Source: Cruorifilaria tuberocauda
Lineage: Eukaryota; Nematoda; Chromadorea; Rhabditida; Onchocercidae
Direction of reading: 5' to 3'
NCBI GenBank assembly: GCA_013365365.1
Contig: JABVXU010000003.1
Span: 496,001-560,000 of the forward strand
DNA length: 64,000 bases
A program made the translations under genes and the position numbers. The notes beneath the pieces were generated by a model, which was not told the DNA's origin, ran no database searches, and saw only the letters and a program-made list of their open reading frames with translations. Shown here piece by piece: positions 49,901 to 61,870 of this stretch. Position 1 is the stretch's first letter. The number at the start of each line of letters is the position of its first letter.

Positions 49901-51482
49901 CTTCAATGCCTTTTGTATAATTGTAAACCATGCCCTGACCTATGTCAACGATACACTCCCTTTAAGCTGTTGCACAATTATGAACAATAAACTCACAAAG
50001 TCCTTAGCAAAACCTTGGACAGTATGCAATATACTCAAAAAATGGAAAGTAACAATTTAGATAAGCTCTATAAAACTATCTTTGTACTGAAAGCATGTAG
50101 ACTACCGACAACATTATTTCGGTTTTCCCAACATCTCTGTTGTTGCTATGCACCTTTTGAAATTAACATGGATAGGATTTATTTAAATAATATACCAAAG
50201 TTTAATTTTAAAAAACTTATAAAATTAATGCAGGAAGATCTTGTGATGTTTTTGGTATTGCCGAATCCTCTCGAAGTATTTTTTGTTTTTTATTAGATCA
50301 ATAGTAGAGGTGAAATAACTGTTCACCATTTTCGTGCGTTCGGGATATCAACTGATAAATGGTCAAAAAAGGCAATATAACATTCTGAGAATGTTATCAG
50401 TTGATTATTCCAATCACGTTAAAAGTTTAATTTCCAAATTTCAAGCTTCTCCTGACTGATCACATTGAATATCCCACATTTCATGACTAATCTGTGTTTT
50501 ACATCTGTCACTGGATTCAAGGAACTGAAAGAAATGCGCCAAACTTTCCAAAAATCTTTGGAATAGATGACTAAAAAAGGTCTGAACCGTTAGTTGAGTT
50601 CTTCATTTCTGACTATTTCTTGTTAGAGGATTTGATGACTTCCAGAGAGTTTGCAAAAGAGTTTTGTTTACTGACTGATTGGAAAGAATGGAAATAATTT
50701 CTGTGGGAAAATGACAATTCTTTATTTTGAAGGTATTTTCGAGGTAATAAGTTATGCAAAAACTTTTTAAAATCCGATTTCAGATCTGAATTGATGTTTT
50801 GTTTTATCTCACAAAAGCTTTTTGATAAAGAAATTATTCAGGTAAAGATCGTAAGGCAGGAAAAGAAGAGGAGGATGAAAGTAAAAGTGAAGAACACGAG
50901 GATGAAGGGAAAGTAAGTGGTAAAAATGAGAAAGGAAAAGGCAAAGGAAATGGAGGAAATGGAAAGGTGGAGGAGGAGGAAGAAGCGGAAGCGGAAGAAG
51001 AAGAAGAGAGAGAAGACAGCGAAAAGAGTGAAGAAGTGAAAGATAACAAAGAGGAGGTAATGTTCGTTAGTTTCTTTTTTTCACTATTTACCTGATCAGA
51101 TGGAACCGATCTTAGCTGATCTAATCCGTTGATCGTTCAATGCCATACTTCATTTCTATCATATTTATAGTCCTCATAAACAAAAAATTTTAGATAAACC
51201 CTAAAAGTTGTCCTGGAAGGAAATATTCTAATGAATTATTTTCTTTTGTCAAACCTTTTCTCTTAATATCCTTTCAATAGTTGTGAATATTTTTAGACAA
51301 CGACAACAATTTTCATATTTGAGAAGCCAACAGAACCAGCGATTCCGGATGATTCGAATGTAACAATGATAACAGTGTTCATTTTACTTATGGTACTTAT
51401 AGTAATGTCCGGTGCGATGTGGAAATTTCAGTTACATAAACGATTATTTCGTGCAAATTACGACACTGTAGCGGGCGGTTAA
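46964..51482 (+). CDS. Secreted/type I membrane protein with repeated Cys modules (ET or Ly6/uPAR-like)
   Basis: Not a gene I recognise. Eight phase-consistent exons (46964-47281, 47980-48162, 48330-48563, 48939-49136, 49322-49419, 49505-49611, 50842-51056, 51297-51482) give 512 aa. Residues about 22-45 are a hydrophobic signal peptide. Two cysteine modules follow, each closing with C-x-C-x2-DYCN (FTCFCDRDYCN and SCVCVTDYCN), a signature of nematode ET modules and Ly6/uPAR-like three-finger folds. A third module (about 245-315) starts the same way but ends CFQTND, without the final DYCN. Residues about 345-450 form a Glu/Lys-rich stalk. One membrane helix (about 475-494) precedes a short basic tail ending YDTVAGG. 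Topology predicts an extracellular cysteine-rich head on a charged stalk. Intron 6 (49612-50841) holds inverted-repeat copy B. The joins at exons 5 and 6 are the least certain, though phases agree. Confidence 0.8.
49633..50137. repeat. Inverted duplication, copy B (505 bp)
   Basis: Reverse complement of 37888-38395 with near-complete identity. It lies wholly inside intron 6 of the cysteine-module gene. An 89-codon frame at 49791-50060 is identical to the one in copy A; its composition gives no family, so it is probably carried along by chance. Confidence 0.92.
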
Positions 51483-51923
51483 CTCTTCCGCTAATTTATT
51501 TCATCCTATTAGGCTTTTTATTTGAAAGTGTATTTTTCTTTTGATAAGTAGAAACTGTTAATAGTGAAATATCGCAAATTGGTCAAAGGAGGTTTCTGAT
51601 TATGCTCTAATTTCTGTCTTTTTTGCTGTATTGGAGTGACAAAACGAAAAATTTTCCTGATGCTTGAATTGACATCGTTTATGCGTTCTCTTCATTTAAC
51701 TGTTTTATGAAATGTAATATCTCTTTTCCGGGTTCATAGTTAACATTTAAACAGTTACGCTACTTCCGCTATCTGTTATCTAGCTATATAGCTATTATCG
51801 TCTGAACACTTAGGGAGAACAGCCGCATTCTTTTGATTTTTTTCATAATTAAAGAAATTGAGCCCGTTGACGGTTCAAGCCGAAGGAAACATGAATGTTG
51901 ATACACAAATATGTAAATTTTTC

Positions 51924-51929
51924 AATAAA
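51924..51929 (+). terminator. Possible polyadenylation signal AATAAA
   Basis: AATAAA about 440 bases after the stop codon of the cysteine-module gene, followed by T-rich sequence. AATAAA is frequent by chance in such AT-rich DNA, so this is only a candidate 3' end. Confidence 0.3.
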
Positions 51930-53336
51930 TATTTTGTTAAAAATTTTTTTTAGTATTTTGGATTGAGTCGCTTTTACGGTGCTTGTTATCATGTAGTCTG
52001 TATAATTGTTAATTTGGAAGAATATCACTTGAAGTAGATTATTTATAATAATATGCCACAGATAAATTATCTTGAGTATTCGTCGTTTTCACATCATCAG
52101 TTTACTAAATTAGTAAACTCCATTTCACTCAAAACACGAAAACAAATTTTCTGAAAGAATCCTTAAACTCCACATCTAAATTATTCGAATTTTATATAAA
52201 AATAATGAAAATACTGCTAACTATTTATAATATTATGTCAACATAAAAACAACTGGAAAATTTCTTCCTCAACAAAGAATGAATTGTGTCTGACATCATT
52301 AATTTTAAATTAAATGTCATATGATTGATTTTATATTTGCCAAATTTGCATGATTTAACTTTATTTCACTGACTGTCAATATACCGTTATATTATTAAAA
52401 AAATAAAAGTAATACCGTTATATTATAAAACAACATCAATAAAAATTAAGGATGTAATTTCTCTCCAAGACATTCGAGATTGGAAGTATTTAACTCTCTT
52501 GTAGAATAAAGAATTAAAATTGAGATGTAAAGTTTTACTATGTAATAATAGTAAATACTTGTTTCAAGCTTCCTAAACTGAATCTAAGATAACATATAAT
52601 GACTTGCTATTACGAAGAAATTGTGTGAAACAATTTTAATAATTTACCAAATCAAGATAAAATTTTATAGCGAAATTCTACTGCAATAAAGTTATGGAAA
52701 AATTTAAAAGAATCGGATCGAATCGGATTTAGTAACTAACCGGTTAGAAACAACGAGGACAGAAGCAAGCAGATGTATATTAATGCAGTGAGATAGAAAT
52801 TACGCCACGACTCGATTTTATCTGCCTATTTGACTCATCAATTATTGCACGACTTCATGTCATTTGTGTCGTGGTAAATGACTGTCTTTCTTCTATTTAT
52901 GTATGAATATAAATTATATATATATATGAATATAATAATCGACTTTCCTGAAATTTTGTAGTATTTGCTATTATGACTCCTAATAATCCAGACTATTGTT
53001 TTAAAACTTTAAAACAATCTTCTGCAAAATTAAACTCAAGTAAAATTCCTACAAAATCTTGTTCAATGATGGAATCACCATTGCTATCCAAAGTTGCTGA
53101 TGTCATAAAAATCTCGTGTTTTATAAATGATAAACATTACAACACATGATATCGTGAATTTATATCACGAAAACCAACACCTCTACATAATTAAAAGTGA
53201 AAAACAACGGCGCGGTTATTTTTTCCTATGGAAATTCTACTATAAATTCTGTAATTTTGTATAACAGTAAAGAATTTGTTGAAGATAAAGCAACGAACAC
53301 ATTAAGAGAGAGAAACGATAAAGAGGTAACATTATA

Positions 53337-53458
<122 letters not shown>

Positions 53459-53965
53459 AGAAGTTTTTGATTAAAAAGTGGTAAACTCTGTTAAACGGAC
53501 AGAACACATTTGCAAAAAACAATTTCTAATATTGAGCAATGTGAGACATAAGTTACTGCGATGCACTTCGACAACTAGTTCGATTTAAAAGGGGAAAATA
53601 TAAGCAACAATTTCAAACTGAAACTGCCCTTAATTTTTTAAAATTAAAAATGCAAAAAAACTCAAAAGTAAAGTAACATTTCCAAAACATCAAAATTACT
53701 TAAAACATAAAATTAATGAAAAAAGAAAACTTACCGATGATCTCAGTGGTACAATTCTGATGATAATTTCTGAGAAAAAAATTTCACGTAGGCTTAAAAA
53801 GGTGCAGCAAATCTGTGAGGAGACCACTTCAGAATTCATAACACGATAAGAATTGAACATGAAAAACATAAGCGAATCACATGACAGGAGTGAAAGTTAA
53901 GAAAACGAAAAGAAAAATTATCAGGCAGAAAACTGATTCAAAATTGTGCATTGTGCAAGAACAAG

Positions 53966-54029
53966 GACATGAAGTATCACATGTACATTCAATACAAGAC
54001 ATGAAGTATCACATGTACATTCAATACAA
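53966..54029. repeat. Two tandem copies of a 32-bp unit
   Basis: The unit begins GACATGAAGTATCACATG and is repeated exactly twice, 53966-53997 and 53998-54029. The period is not a multiple of three, so a coding function for the duplication is unlikely. Confidence 0.9.
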
Positions 54030-54623
54030 CTCTTATCTCTTATACGCAGAACACGGAATTATTCCAAAGTACTCTTTGGCTGGAATGTTAGATAGAATAT
54101 TGGACAAAAAGCAATCTCGAGATATTTTCCAATAAATTATGAGCTATCATATGAAGTGAGGTAAACAGTATGCCGAAAGTAATTTTAGACACTTGCCACC
54201 TGTTTACGAATGTAATGAAAAGAACGCCGTAATATGAAAGAAATTTTCCAACCTTTTCAAAGCTAGGAAAAACAAAATTTTTATTGGATGCAAAGAGACT
54301 TAAAGAAAAATTGAATGCTGAAACCTGTATTTTCACTTGCCTACAAAAATCGAAAACTTTTGCAGGAATACAATGAATAAAATCCTAAACTTTCCAAAAA
54401 CACCCAATAAGTTATAACAAAACCAATTCTTCCATAATCTGAAAAATGCAACGATTATAATTTTTATAGCAACAAAAATATGTTTCGCACTGCATTAGGC
54501 AAGGCTCAAAATAGTAACTGTGTGCACTGCTTATAAATGAAAATATAAACAAAAAAACAAAAATAGAAACAAAAAAATGCTTAGGAGGACCATAAGAAGA
54601 TTGCCCTTCATAAAACTAAAAGT

Positions 54624-57600
54624 TTAAAGATCTGTTAGTACCTCAATAAGATTGTCGAGTCCGACAAAATATCCATCTTCATGATTACCAAAAACCCATT
54701 CTCGCCTATGATTTACTGAGTCTATTTCCACTGGAATCGATTTCGCAAAATCAATCATCCATACGTTAGCATATGTTGCATCATATATCAATAACAATGA
54801 ACTTCCAATAACCTACAGCAATACAAAGTTTCCATCAAAACACAAATAAGAGACTATTTGAATTAAAACATTATGACGACTTCCAACCCTTATCTAAAAT
54901 GCATTTTTAAATGCATAATACAAAGCTAACAAAACTAAGATTTTTTACTTCATGAGTTCGGAAAAACAGTGATTTTTGAACAGCTTCTCGCAATCTTTTC
55001 AGGCGCTGTAAAATATGAAAACCAGTTGTTGATGTATTCTGGCCAAAAAATTCCAATAATGTTCCACTAATATCTTCATGCGTTTTTACCTTCTTGAAGC
55101 TGTTTTGCAAAACTCCACCTGGCATCTGAAAGATGGTACAATGTTACAAGTTGCAAAAACATCACTTTTAAGCATGGTTACCAGAGACTAAAAGAACGTC
55201 TCATCATTTGAGTAGAAACTAACTTTAGCAGCCTCAATCCTGTAACCTAATGTTGCAGTAGAACTTTCCTTTTCTCGAAATTCCATATAACGCTTTTTCG
55301 TTATAGCTTTAACGGCATGTTCCTCTTCAGTGGGCTCGTAAGGATCTAATGAAACCATTTTTTCATATAGATCATTTCGCACGGTTTTACTGTTAACCTC
55401 AGATTCCAAAAAAGTTCTGGAAGAGTTTAATATTGCACTGTTAAGGCAACTTCTTATTCAAAAGATTTTAGAAATGCAACGTAAAAATAAATGAAATAAA
55501 ATAAATAAAAAAAATAAATGATATAAATAAACGCATTATGATTGCTCTCAGCATTTCACCTCGTTCCCATCTTGATATCCATTATCGCAGGATCATCAAA
55601 AAGAGCTGTCAGATCCTCGATTTCGATAAAACCTGCAAGGTCACACTATTTCTTAGTGGAACACAAAACAGTCACATTTCGAAATCAGAGAAGGTTTCAC
55701 AGATATATTGTGCTGTTAAAGTGCGAATCAATAAGTTAAAGCACTAGGTATCTTACTATCAAATATCTTCAAAAAGAATCATCTCAGATATCCTATAAAG
55801 TATGGAAGTTATCCAACGAAATTTATAATCGGTACGCCGAAGTAAAGGAATGAGCTTTAAAATTTAACGAATAATACAACTTATTAATTATTTCCTGTCT
55901 ACTTGGATTTTCTTTGCAGAGAAAAGACAAAAAATGTAAGAACTAACAGTCATTTTCATATTCCACTTTTCTATAATATCGAGGCACGAAACCTTGTAAT
56001 GTGGGATCATTCATTAACACACGATATGCATCACTTTCGTTGTGATTTCTGCACGACTGTTTTTTCCATAGCGTCTTCTCTGACGCAGGAACTATTGTCC
56101 CTGTAAATCAAAAATGATTTGACTATAGATAGGACAACAGAGAAAATTAAGGTTATAAGGTAATGTATAGGGTGAAGCAGTAATGATGATCTGGACGATA
56201 TGTGAACATGAAGAGATGGCAATATAATAAAGAGAGACAATGATGAAATTGAGCAGCAAGAAAAAAAGATGATAATGTCACAGGACAAGCGCTTACGATA
56301 GCAACGGAGTTGGGGAGAGGGAAGAGAAGAGGAATCGAACCTTCGTGTCCGGACAGCTGCACCCATTTCTTCAGGCGCTCCTTCAACCAGCAATCCAACG
56401 GTAAGGCTGTTATTGCCATCGTACCCGCTGACCCCTAAATTGAACTTGAACTTTCATCTCAAAGCTTTTCATCCCTCTGAATCATCTTCACTTAGTTCTC
56501 TTCAAATCGCAACTTGAATTCCTGCCAGATACGAACCATCATCTTATTCTCTATATCTCTCTGCTTATTGCAATCTTCTGCAAAACCTATTAATCTTCTC
56601 TTCTCTTGATTCTGCGCTATTTTCTATCCTCCAGTTAGAGTTATCTCACTGAGTCTATTGTAGCTAATTAGCTAATGAAAAAGTGTGACCTGCCCTCCTT
56701 GCTGTTGTGACCACTACAATTGGAAAAGAGAGGAAGGGGGGAAGAAAAATCGATGGAGACTTTATCCCACAGATGGAACTGAACATTTGAAATATTTTTG
56801 AAAAGATATGTGGATATGTTCATTTTTTGTATGCTTATTTTTCCAAATGTTTATCAGTTCATTTATCTCATGAAAGTATACTTGATGTTTGATCATCAGC
56901 GATAGCTGCTTTGTAGAGTGGTCATCTCATAGAAATTTCTCCTGATTATGTATGCAAATGTGAAGAATGATCGCTTATATGATAAAAGAAGCGATTTAGG
57001 ATTATGATCGAACCAATAGAGAAAGGAGGAGGTGAGGACACGAGAAAAATTATTAATAAATTTTTGCAAAATAAACTTACCAAAGCCAATTTCTCAATTG
57101 TACCTTTCGTTTCCTTGATAATGGCAGCTGTTTTACATTCGGTTTTTCGTTTTATTGCCTAAAATACGGATGAATTCTGTCTTTTATAATTTCTCCTTAA
57201 TTACGTTAAAAAAAGAATGAATTTTATCAAAGAATTAGTGTTTTAAAAGTAGAATTAAACCTGAATAGATTACTCTTATAATGATGTCTGCTTTAACGTT
57301 ATGTACATTGCTCATAATCTAAGGGAACATTTATCATGAATGCCAATTTTGAAACAGTAATGAAAATATGCCAGTTTGTGACGCAATAATTGGGAAAAGT
57401 AATCAAATATTTGCAGTGTTAGTGATAGCGTGATTTTTTTTACTTTGAAGTTTTAAATTGGTTCCAGCTCCATCGGAAAGTTTCTACCAGTGTTAATTAA
57501 TTACCAAAATGACTCTAGGTATGAAGCACAAATAGCAGAGTTTGCAGCTTCCGTCATAAATGCAATATTTCTCCCTTTCTTTGAGTAACTCTGATTCCAC

Positions 57601-58897
57601 CGAGAAACACAATCGTATTACAAGTAGAAGAATTAAGAATGTTTTTATTGTTACTCAATTTCGTGACATTCATGTGATATTCGTAATAAGCAGAATAGAG
57701 TCACAATTTTTTTGATATTCCTTTTTTCTTTTGTTTTATTATTATTGTGAAAGGTTCCAGTTGAAGTGTCTTTATTTCAGACAAAATTTTAGGATCTAAT
57801 TCTCCTAGTTTTTTTTAAAGAAGCGATCAAGTATTTTTAAATGCTAGATTTAAATGCTTGATAAAATCATTACTGAAGTAAAATCAATCTATTCCTCACT
57901 GTTTAAATCGATACAATGCATTGAAATAAAAATTGTCAGGAATGAATGATAAAGACATAACCTTATAACTACTGCTGTCAAGAAATACTGAATCAGAATC
58001 CGTTAGAGTGCTACATTTAGATTCATACATCATGTTCATCTGGACTGGATTCATAACTTGCCGGTTTTCATCATTGAAACCGAATGGTTGTTCATCCTTA
58101 TTCAGCTGCCTAGTTAACAGAGCATGGCATGATTTTGTTTTGCTGTTACTGTCCATATTTGATGAAAATTCAAACGTCAAAGATGATGATGGAAGTGAGA
58201 AACAACGATTTATTTGAATTTGACTTTCTAAATAATTCTCTTCCAAACTCCGATTTTTGCTTGAAATATCATCTACCTAAATGTATTGTATTATCAAACA
58301 CCCAATTTATCTTCTGAGTGAAGTGATTGATGGAATAAAACATAAGTTTTAAAAAAAAAATTCAGATTACCCCTAATATAAAGGTAGAAATCATTTCACT
58401 AAATCTTCAAAATTTTAACTAATTAAAAGTATTGCCTAACAAAACCTGTATAAGAGAATCGTATGAGAGATGTGAATATGATTGTTCAAATTTTGAAATC
58501 GTTGAATCGTTCAACAAATTCATTGACGCCAAAGACTCTTTTGACATTTCTCTACATTTTGATTTCACTTTCCTAGTATTTTGGAAACCCGTATCGAAAT
58601 TTTGTGAATCCTTTCTGAAAATCCTTAATCTATACATCACTTGCTAAATGGCTCATATCCAATACGAAAACCCAAATAAGTCAAAGTAATTTAATACAGA
58701 TTATATTGTTGCACCCTAAGCCTGCTCATGGATAACGTTGTATTCTTTTTAGTACTTTTTTCTTACTTTCTCTTCTCGTAAATGATGGTAGTGGTAATCG
58801 GTTCATAAAAATCATCGAAACTTTGCCTCTTCTGACAGCACAGACAGTACGAGTCGTTGTTATGTAATTTGCCTGTCCGGCTGTAACCACTTCCCAT
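54624..58897 (-). CDS. lfe-2: Inositol 1,4,5-trisphosphate 3-kinase
   Basis: Converts Ins(1,4,5)P3 to Ins(1,3,4,5)P4 in the cytoplasm and so limits calcium release; C. elegans LFE-2 acts this way in ovulation. Exons 58897-58767, 58614-58446, 58276-57962, 57158-57081, 56434-56341, 56100-55948, 55632-55560, 55416-55224, 55125-54949 and 54812-54624 join in phase to 523 aa. The first 230 residues are Ser-rich and unlike known domains. The catalytic domain (about 245-523) shows KKWVQLSGHEG, the IPK signature PAIMDIKMG (about 329-337), a YEPTEEEHAVKAITKKRYMEFR stretch split here as YEPTEEEHAVKAI and KKRYMEFR, STATLGYRIE, SSLLLIYD, MIDFAKS (Asp about 482) and GNHEDGYFVGLDNL. The metal-binding motif reads IDFAK where animals usually have IDFGK. 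A CWLKERLKKW helix sits where vertebrate enzymes bind calmodulin. The start follows a TATTTCAG acceptor by five bases, and the N-terminus MGSGYS fits a myristoylation site. Confidence 0.93.
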
Positions 58898-58902
58898 TCA
58901 GC

Positions 58903-58904
58903 CT
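58903..58904 (-). promoter_or_regulatory. Probable trans-splice acceptor of the IP3 3-kinase
   Basis: The minus strand reads TATTTCAG ending here, followed by five bases and the ATG at 58897. In nematodes a strong acceptor this close to the start usually receives a spliced leader. If an upstream coding exon exists instead, the frame would have to differ, since the base before the ATG frame reads TGA. Confidence 0.5.
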
Positions 58905-61870
58905 GAAATATGATTTTTGTCAGTAATTACTAAGCTGTATCATAGATTCTGCAGATAATACATGATTACCTATGTAAAAGTGAGTAGTCGAATTCTTTCG
59001 GACGTTTCCAATATTATCACAGCCGTGTTCATCTGTTTGCATTATTTTTAGATTCATTTAATAGTTACATGGTTCCTTTACGATGGAGCTCACTAATTAG
59101 GATGTAGTATGTGAGCTTGAGTAGATGCCTTTTTGTTTAATTGAAATACTAAAACTTTAATTGTGATTACTATTCCACATGGTTCATATGTCTCTCAAAC
59201 GCAGTGGGTAGCGATTAATAGTTTTTGAAAGTAATATCTTGTGAGATAAAATATTTATTAAAGCAATCGAATTTGCGCGCACATAACAATTTTGTGAATA
59301 TCGGCCGAAAGAATGTCAATGAATGATTTGGGCCAATCAGGGGTCTTTTCGAAAAATATTTAGTACGTTTTGTGTTTACTTAACTGTTATTGCATATGCT
59401 AGCGGGTTTGCTGGTATTTTTATTCTCTACACCTTAACAGCAGTATTTCTCCACACGTTGTTACTTCCCTATATTTCTTTTATTTCCATTGACTGTATCG
59501 GACAAACAAATGATTTCGGATGTATGGAAACTGTGACAATTTCTTATATTACAGTCACGTATTTCTGGCATGGGAGTACCTCTCCAGATTTTTAGTTAAT
59601 TAATTGTTATAAGTCCTCTCCTTCATCACTTTAAAAGTAATACTAAAAATTGTTAGATGGGAGGATATTTTATTTTACAAATCTTGAAATAAGATGGAAT
59701 TCCTATCACGAAAAAATCAGGTGGTTGTTACTCTGTTCGGAGTTGTTTCTTTTCCATTTGTTAAAATTAAAAATTTTAACGCAATAGTTATGAAAATTTA
59801 AATTTTAGATTAAATAGGAAAAGTTGGAATTTGGATTTTAAAACATATTCCATTTTTTGCTATTTGATTTTGGGATCAATTACTAAATTTTCATTATTTT
59901 TTGATGGAAGATAAAGATCGTATTTTTATTAATGAATATTCATGGGTAGATTTTAATTAAGAAGCTTTTTAGGATAAAGATAGTTCAGGATTAACTGAAT
60001 GCAATTTCTCAGATTTTTATTAAAATAAAAAGCGAGAAAGGAAAAGAGATGAAAGAAATGAATTGGATAAAAGTGATGCTTGATTAAAAACAGATGTCCA
60101 TAAGTTTGATATTTTGTTGCATGAAAAAATAACCTCAAAATATGAATAAGAAAGAGAATTAGTGGAAAAAAGAAATGCACTGTTTGATGATTGATGATAT
60201 GATGAGGCAATAGAACATTAACACTCTCAGGATCGCGGGAGCGGGGAGAAGAATCGTAGCGAGAATGGATAGTGCATGTTCCCTTCCGCTGCTTTACAGT
60301 CTCTGCCTCCCTTTTCCAATTGCTCATCTGCCCTACTAATGACATCATCCTTATCATCGCATTCTGATCATTTCATATTTTAATTGCGATAGCTTATCCC
60401 TTTAATTATTTTCTCCAACTTATTTGTGTAAATGATGCGTTTGTCTTTTGTAAATAATAATGCAAATTGAAAATCGTATAGTTTATCACGACTGCTGCAT
60501 ATTTTATTCATCAAGTTGATTGGATTTCAAATGATCAAGTATTACTAAAAAATAACCGGCTGTTTTGATGAGTCCTGATTATGGATTCAAATGTTTTCCA
60601 TTCCAAATATATATGAAATTGGTTATGCAGAAAAATGTTACAACCAGACAGGTGATTGCTATTTCGAGTTGCTGATCGCTTAATAAAATTTCGTAAATTA
60701 TTTTGCTTTTGATTGATTCTAGAAATTTCTGCAAGTACAAATTGAAATGAAAAAAAAATTACCAAACTATTTAATTTGAATTGTAATGATTTATCAGCAA
60801 TTAAAGTAAAAGTACAGAAAAGAATGTAAGTATGAGTTCTGCATTGAGTAAACCATAAATCATTGACTAAATACTATTTTCAGTTTATGAAATAGTTGCT
60901 GGTATATATGATAATTATTCAAGAAATTGGAAAAGTAGAGCATGCAATGAAAATAATTCACTTGTTATGAATGGTTGACATGTCGAGCTTTCTGTTTTTC
61001 TATCCAATTTTGTTTTGGAAAACTTTTTAAAATTTAATCCTCCGGGATCCATTTTATCAAAAAAAAATCTTTCATTCTATATCCCAATATCTTTATCACA
61101 TTTGCATACTTCTGAAAGTTCTGTTTGACCATGAGATTAATGCATTTCAAAATGCTTCAATTCACAATTAATTTTATTTAGGCAGTTGTAATCAGATAAA
61201 AGTTAACAAACTCTCACACATATCGTTTTGAGAGAAAAAGCGTTTGCTGAATTGACTAATAATAATTAATGATTTGTCTAAATCATATAAGTTTATCAAT
61301 TGCTGAATCATTTGCATAATATTCTATTGAAATTATCTCATGCAGTCACAATCTTATTTAATGATACTTACTCTGACTTAAATAAATCATATAAATTTTT
61401 AGGGAAAGCAATTAAATTTAGCAAAAATTTACCGTTATGATTGGTATTCTAGGTATATGTTATCATTAAAATGTATATTACTATTGAGTCTCAACTAAAT
61501 AATGAAAAGTAAAGTATCATATAGAAACAATTCAACGAATAGTTTTTGAAGCGATAAAGAAGAAAAATAAATTGGTTAAACAGGTAAATTGCAATGTATT
61601 TTTTAACAAGTGAAAAATATTGGCATCTTTTGAAGCTATTCTAAAATATATACATATCATTACGGTGATTTCAACACCTGTATTGTTTGAAAAATTTTTG
61701 AGATTTTTTTGCTCTCAAGTAACAAATTAATTGACAATGAAAATTAAATGATTAGCATAATTATCCCTAAAGATATTCATATCACATTTATCGACAATTT
61801 AGCATGGTATAATCTCAGCTGTTCTTGATTCACTTGAACAAGTTTATCAACAAATTTCGATCATTTACCA
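58905..61870. other. Intergenic region between IP3 3-kinase and GOPC
   Basis: About 3 kb, both flanking genes on the minus strand. A hydrophobic 90-codon plus-strand frame at 59323-59595 and a charged minus-strand segment at 60215-60357 are the only coding-like parts; neither has a known motif. The latter is listed as a possible exon. The rest is AT-rich, with the IP3 3-kinase promoter on the left and the GOPC 3' untranslated region on the right. Confidence 0.45.
60215..60357 (-). CDS. Possible alternative first exon, unknown
   Basis: The minus-strand frame from the ATG at 60357 gives about 45 residues rich in Lys, Arg, Glu and Ser, from a locally GC-richer segment, and ends near candidate GT donors around 60215-60220. 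It lies 1.3 kb upstream of the IP3 3-kinase start and on the same strand, so it could be an alternative 5' exon of that gene. No homology is recognised. Confidence 0.2.

Noticed and set aside
50834..51049. Ser-rich minus-strand frame
   Set aside because: Shadow of the Glu/Lys stalk exon of the plus-strand membrane protein.
56320..56420. tRNA-like B-box (GGTTCGATTCC) on the minus strand
   Set aside because: The T-arm stem does not pair well, no A-box or anticodon arm fits, and the site is explained by the exon end and donor of the IP3 3-kinase.
59323..59595. 90-codon hydrophobic plus-strand frame
   Set aside because: No homologue recognised, no splice context; typical chance frame of AT-rich DNA.
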